Positions 63,108-64,000 of a stretch of 64,000 nucleotides of DNA are shown in pieces (positions within the stretch are counted from its first letter, which is position 1; each line of letters opens with the position of its first letter). Origin of the DNA: Centroberyx gerrardi (taxonomy: Eukaryota; Chordata; Actinopteri; Beryciformes; Berycidae). The notes under the pieces are model-generated. The model did no database searches. It was not told where the DNA came from and saw only the letters and a list, made by a program, of their open reading frames with translations. The stretch spans positions 27,636,116 through 27,700,115 of the forward strand of contig NC_136015.1 in NCBI RefSeq assembly GCF_048128805.1, written 5' to 3'. The position numbers and the translations under genes are program-made.

Positions 63108-64000
63108 CTATACAATTGCATGAATACAGACAATTATCATTACCATTTGCGTTGTGCCCCCAAGTAACCTCTGTTCTATATTCCCACCCCTACCTGTCTT
63201 GCTGATCTGCTCTGTGACACAGTAGGAGGTTTGAGACAGAATGACCGGCATCATGGAAATGTTTGGCTGTAGGTGATTTGACATTGTTTCTGCGAATGGC
63301 ACTTTTGTGTTCTCATGTTCTATAATCCGTGTTTTCACAGGTCTTTTAGTCTCGCCTATGTATTCTAACCCATATGGGTATGAGATGAGATAAATAAACA
63401 GCAGATGTACCTGTAACACATTTTTTTAACGATGTATGTTTTAGAAGCCGTATGGCTGGTGGCCGGTGGGGTGGGGCGCGGTTTTTGTCATGTATTTTAT
63501 CATGTGCCTTATGCGCTTGTTCATGTTTTCATGTTATATTATGCTTGTGGTCCCTGCTGTTAATGTTCTGTTGTGAGCACACCGAGACAAATTCCTTACA
63601 ACTAAGGTTGTATGGCAATAAAGTATTGAATCGTGAATCTTGAAAGTGTTTTTCTTCTCACAAGCCGTACAGTTGCGGCAGGGGAAGAATCTGGTCAGGC
63701 TGTCCAAACGTCTCTGGATAAATACAGAGGGGATCAAGCTGTCTGCATGTACAAGGAAATCTCTTACATCTCTAGACCTGTAATAGGAGAAGAGAGGACC
63801 GTCAGACAAAGGTTTTGTACAGATTGGATCCAAACACAACACATCCCAGTGTTTCTCAATGATGTCCCTGATCTCACCATTAAGGGGAGAATAAGTAGTG
63901 ACACACATGAATATTTTCTCTCAGATCTTTGGTTTGTGGACGGATTCACATCCATCTCACAGACCTTTTTAGGGGCTTTGTCAAGCCATGTTGTAGGATA
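63108..64000 (-). mobile_element. Penelope-like element, degraded copy 3 (truncated by the window end)
   Basis: GIY-YIG part (63419-63108) with CPYG-type YPYGLEYIGETKRP, the plus-strand insert, then the connector part (63908-63534). The RT core lies beyond 64000. Confidence 0.7.

Larger units (their letters stand above)
58513..64000. repeat. Segmental duplication, copy 3 (gene H and flank, runs off the window)
   Basis: Matches 44782 onwards through exon 1, the intron element, then, after the divergent exon 2, the SINE and Penelope-like element. Exon 1 offset to F is 13732 bp. Confidence 0.85.

Overview
The window reads as a percomorph teleost genome. It is spliced and rich in introns, the finger exons belong to the ray-finned C2H2 family with an acidic N-terminal linker (the EQQDWSP and [10 protein letters not shown] blocks), and the spacers are packed with fish-type transposons: L2/CR1-like, L1-like and R2-like LINEs, Penelope-like, Ty3/Gypsy and hAT elements, and tRNA SINEs. 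The main content is a plus-strand, tandemly duplicated cluster of C2H2 zinc finger genes. I label them A, BC, D, E, F, G and H.

Layout. 40-1343: terminal exon of gene A. 3.9-12.8 kb: gene BC, with exon 1 (4470), an unusual fused middle exon (5816-6550) and a finger exon (10328); its large intron holds rearranged R2-like LINE sequence on the minus strand. 13.0-14.5 kb: L1-like insertion. 15.5-19.6 kb: minus-strand Gypsy pol with the unusual order integrase-RT-RNase H, split by a nested LINE. 19.8-34 kb: genes D and E. 35.0-41.1 kb: nearly full-length L2/CR1-type LINE with an intact 5' endonuclease-RT frame and a precise insertion site. 41.1-44.8 kb: degraded minus-strand LINE and a 16/18-bp minisatellite. 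44.8-57.2 kb: genes F and G, a second copy of the D/E block. 57-58.5 kb: second copy of the LINE plus minisatellite. 58.5-64 kb: gene H and its flank, a third copy.

Each gene has a short first exon coding a helical module (two types, starting MSKVQ or MCAVQ), a phase-1 intron, and one large exon coding an acidic, SUMO-motif-rich linker followed by 8-12 near-identical 28-residue fingers. The products are presumably nuclear DNA-binding regulators. Exon-1 type and finger-array type are shuffled among paralogs, which points to repeated unequal exchange and gene conversion. BC, D, E, F and H keep a coding frame but have lost their original C-terminal fingers through a shared insertion, a shared 16-bp duplication or a shared 4-bp deletion. 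G is a pseudogene: its upstream promoter-like region is deleted, it has a nonsense codon, and its 3' end is fused to LINE sequence at the breakpoint of a 14.1-kb tandem duplication.

The least expected structural signal is a hammerhead-ribozyme-like core (CTGANGAA, stem, GAAA) that recurs in three unrelated repeat contexts with a pairing-preserving stem. It lies in a window that also carries Penelope-like elements, the retroelement class known to carry such ribozymes.
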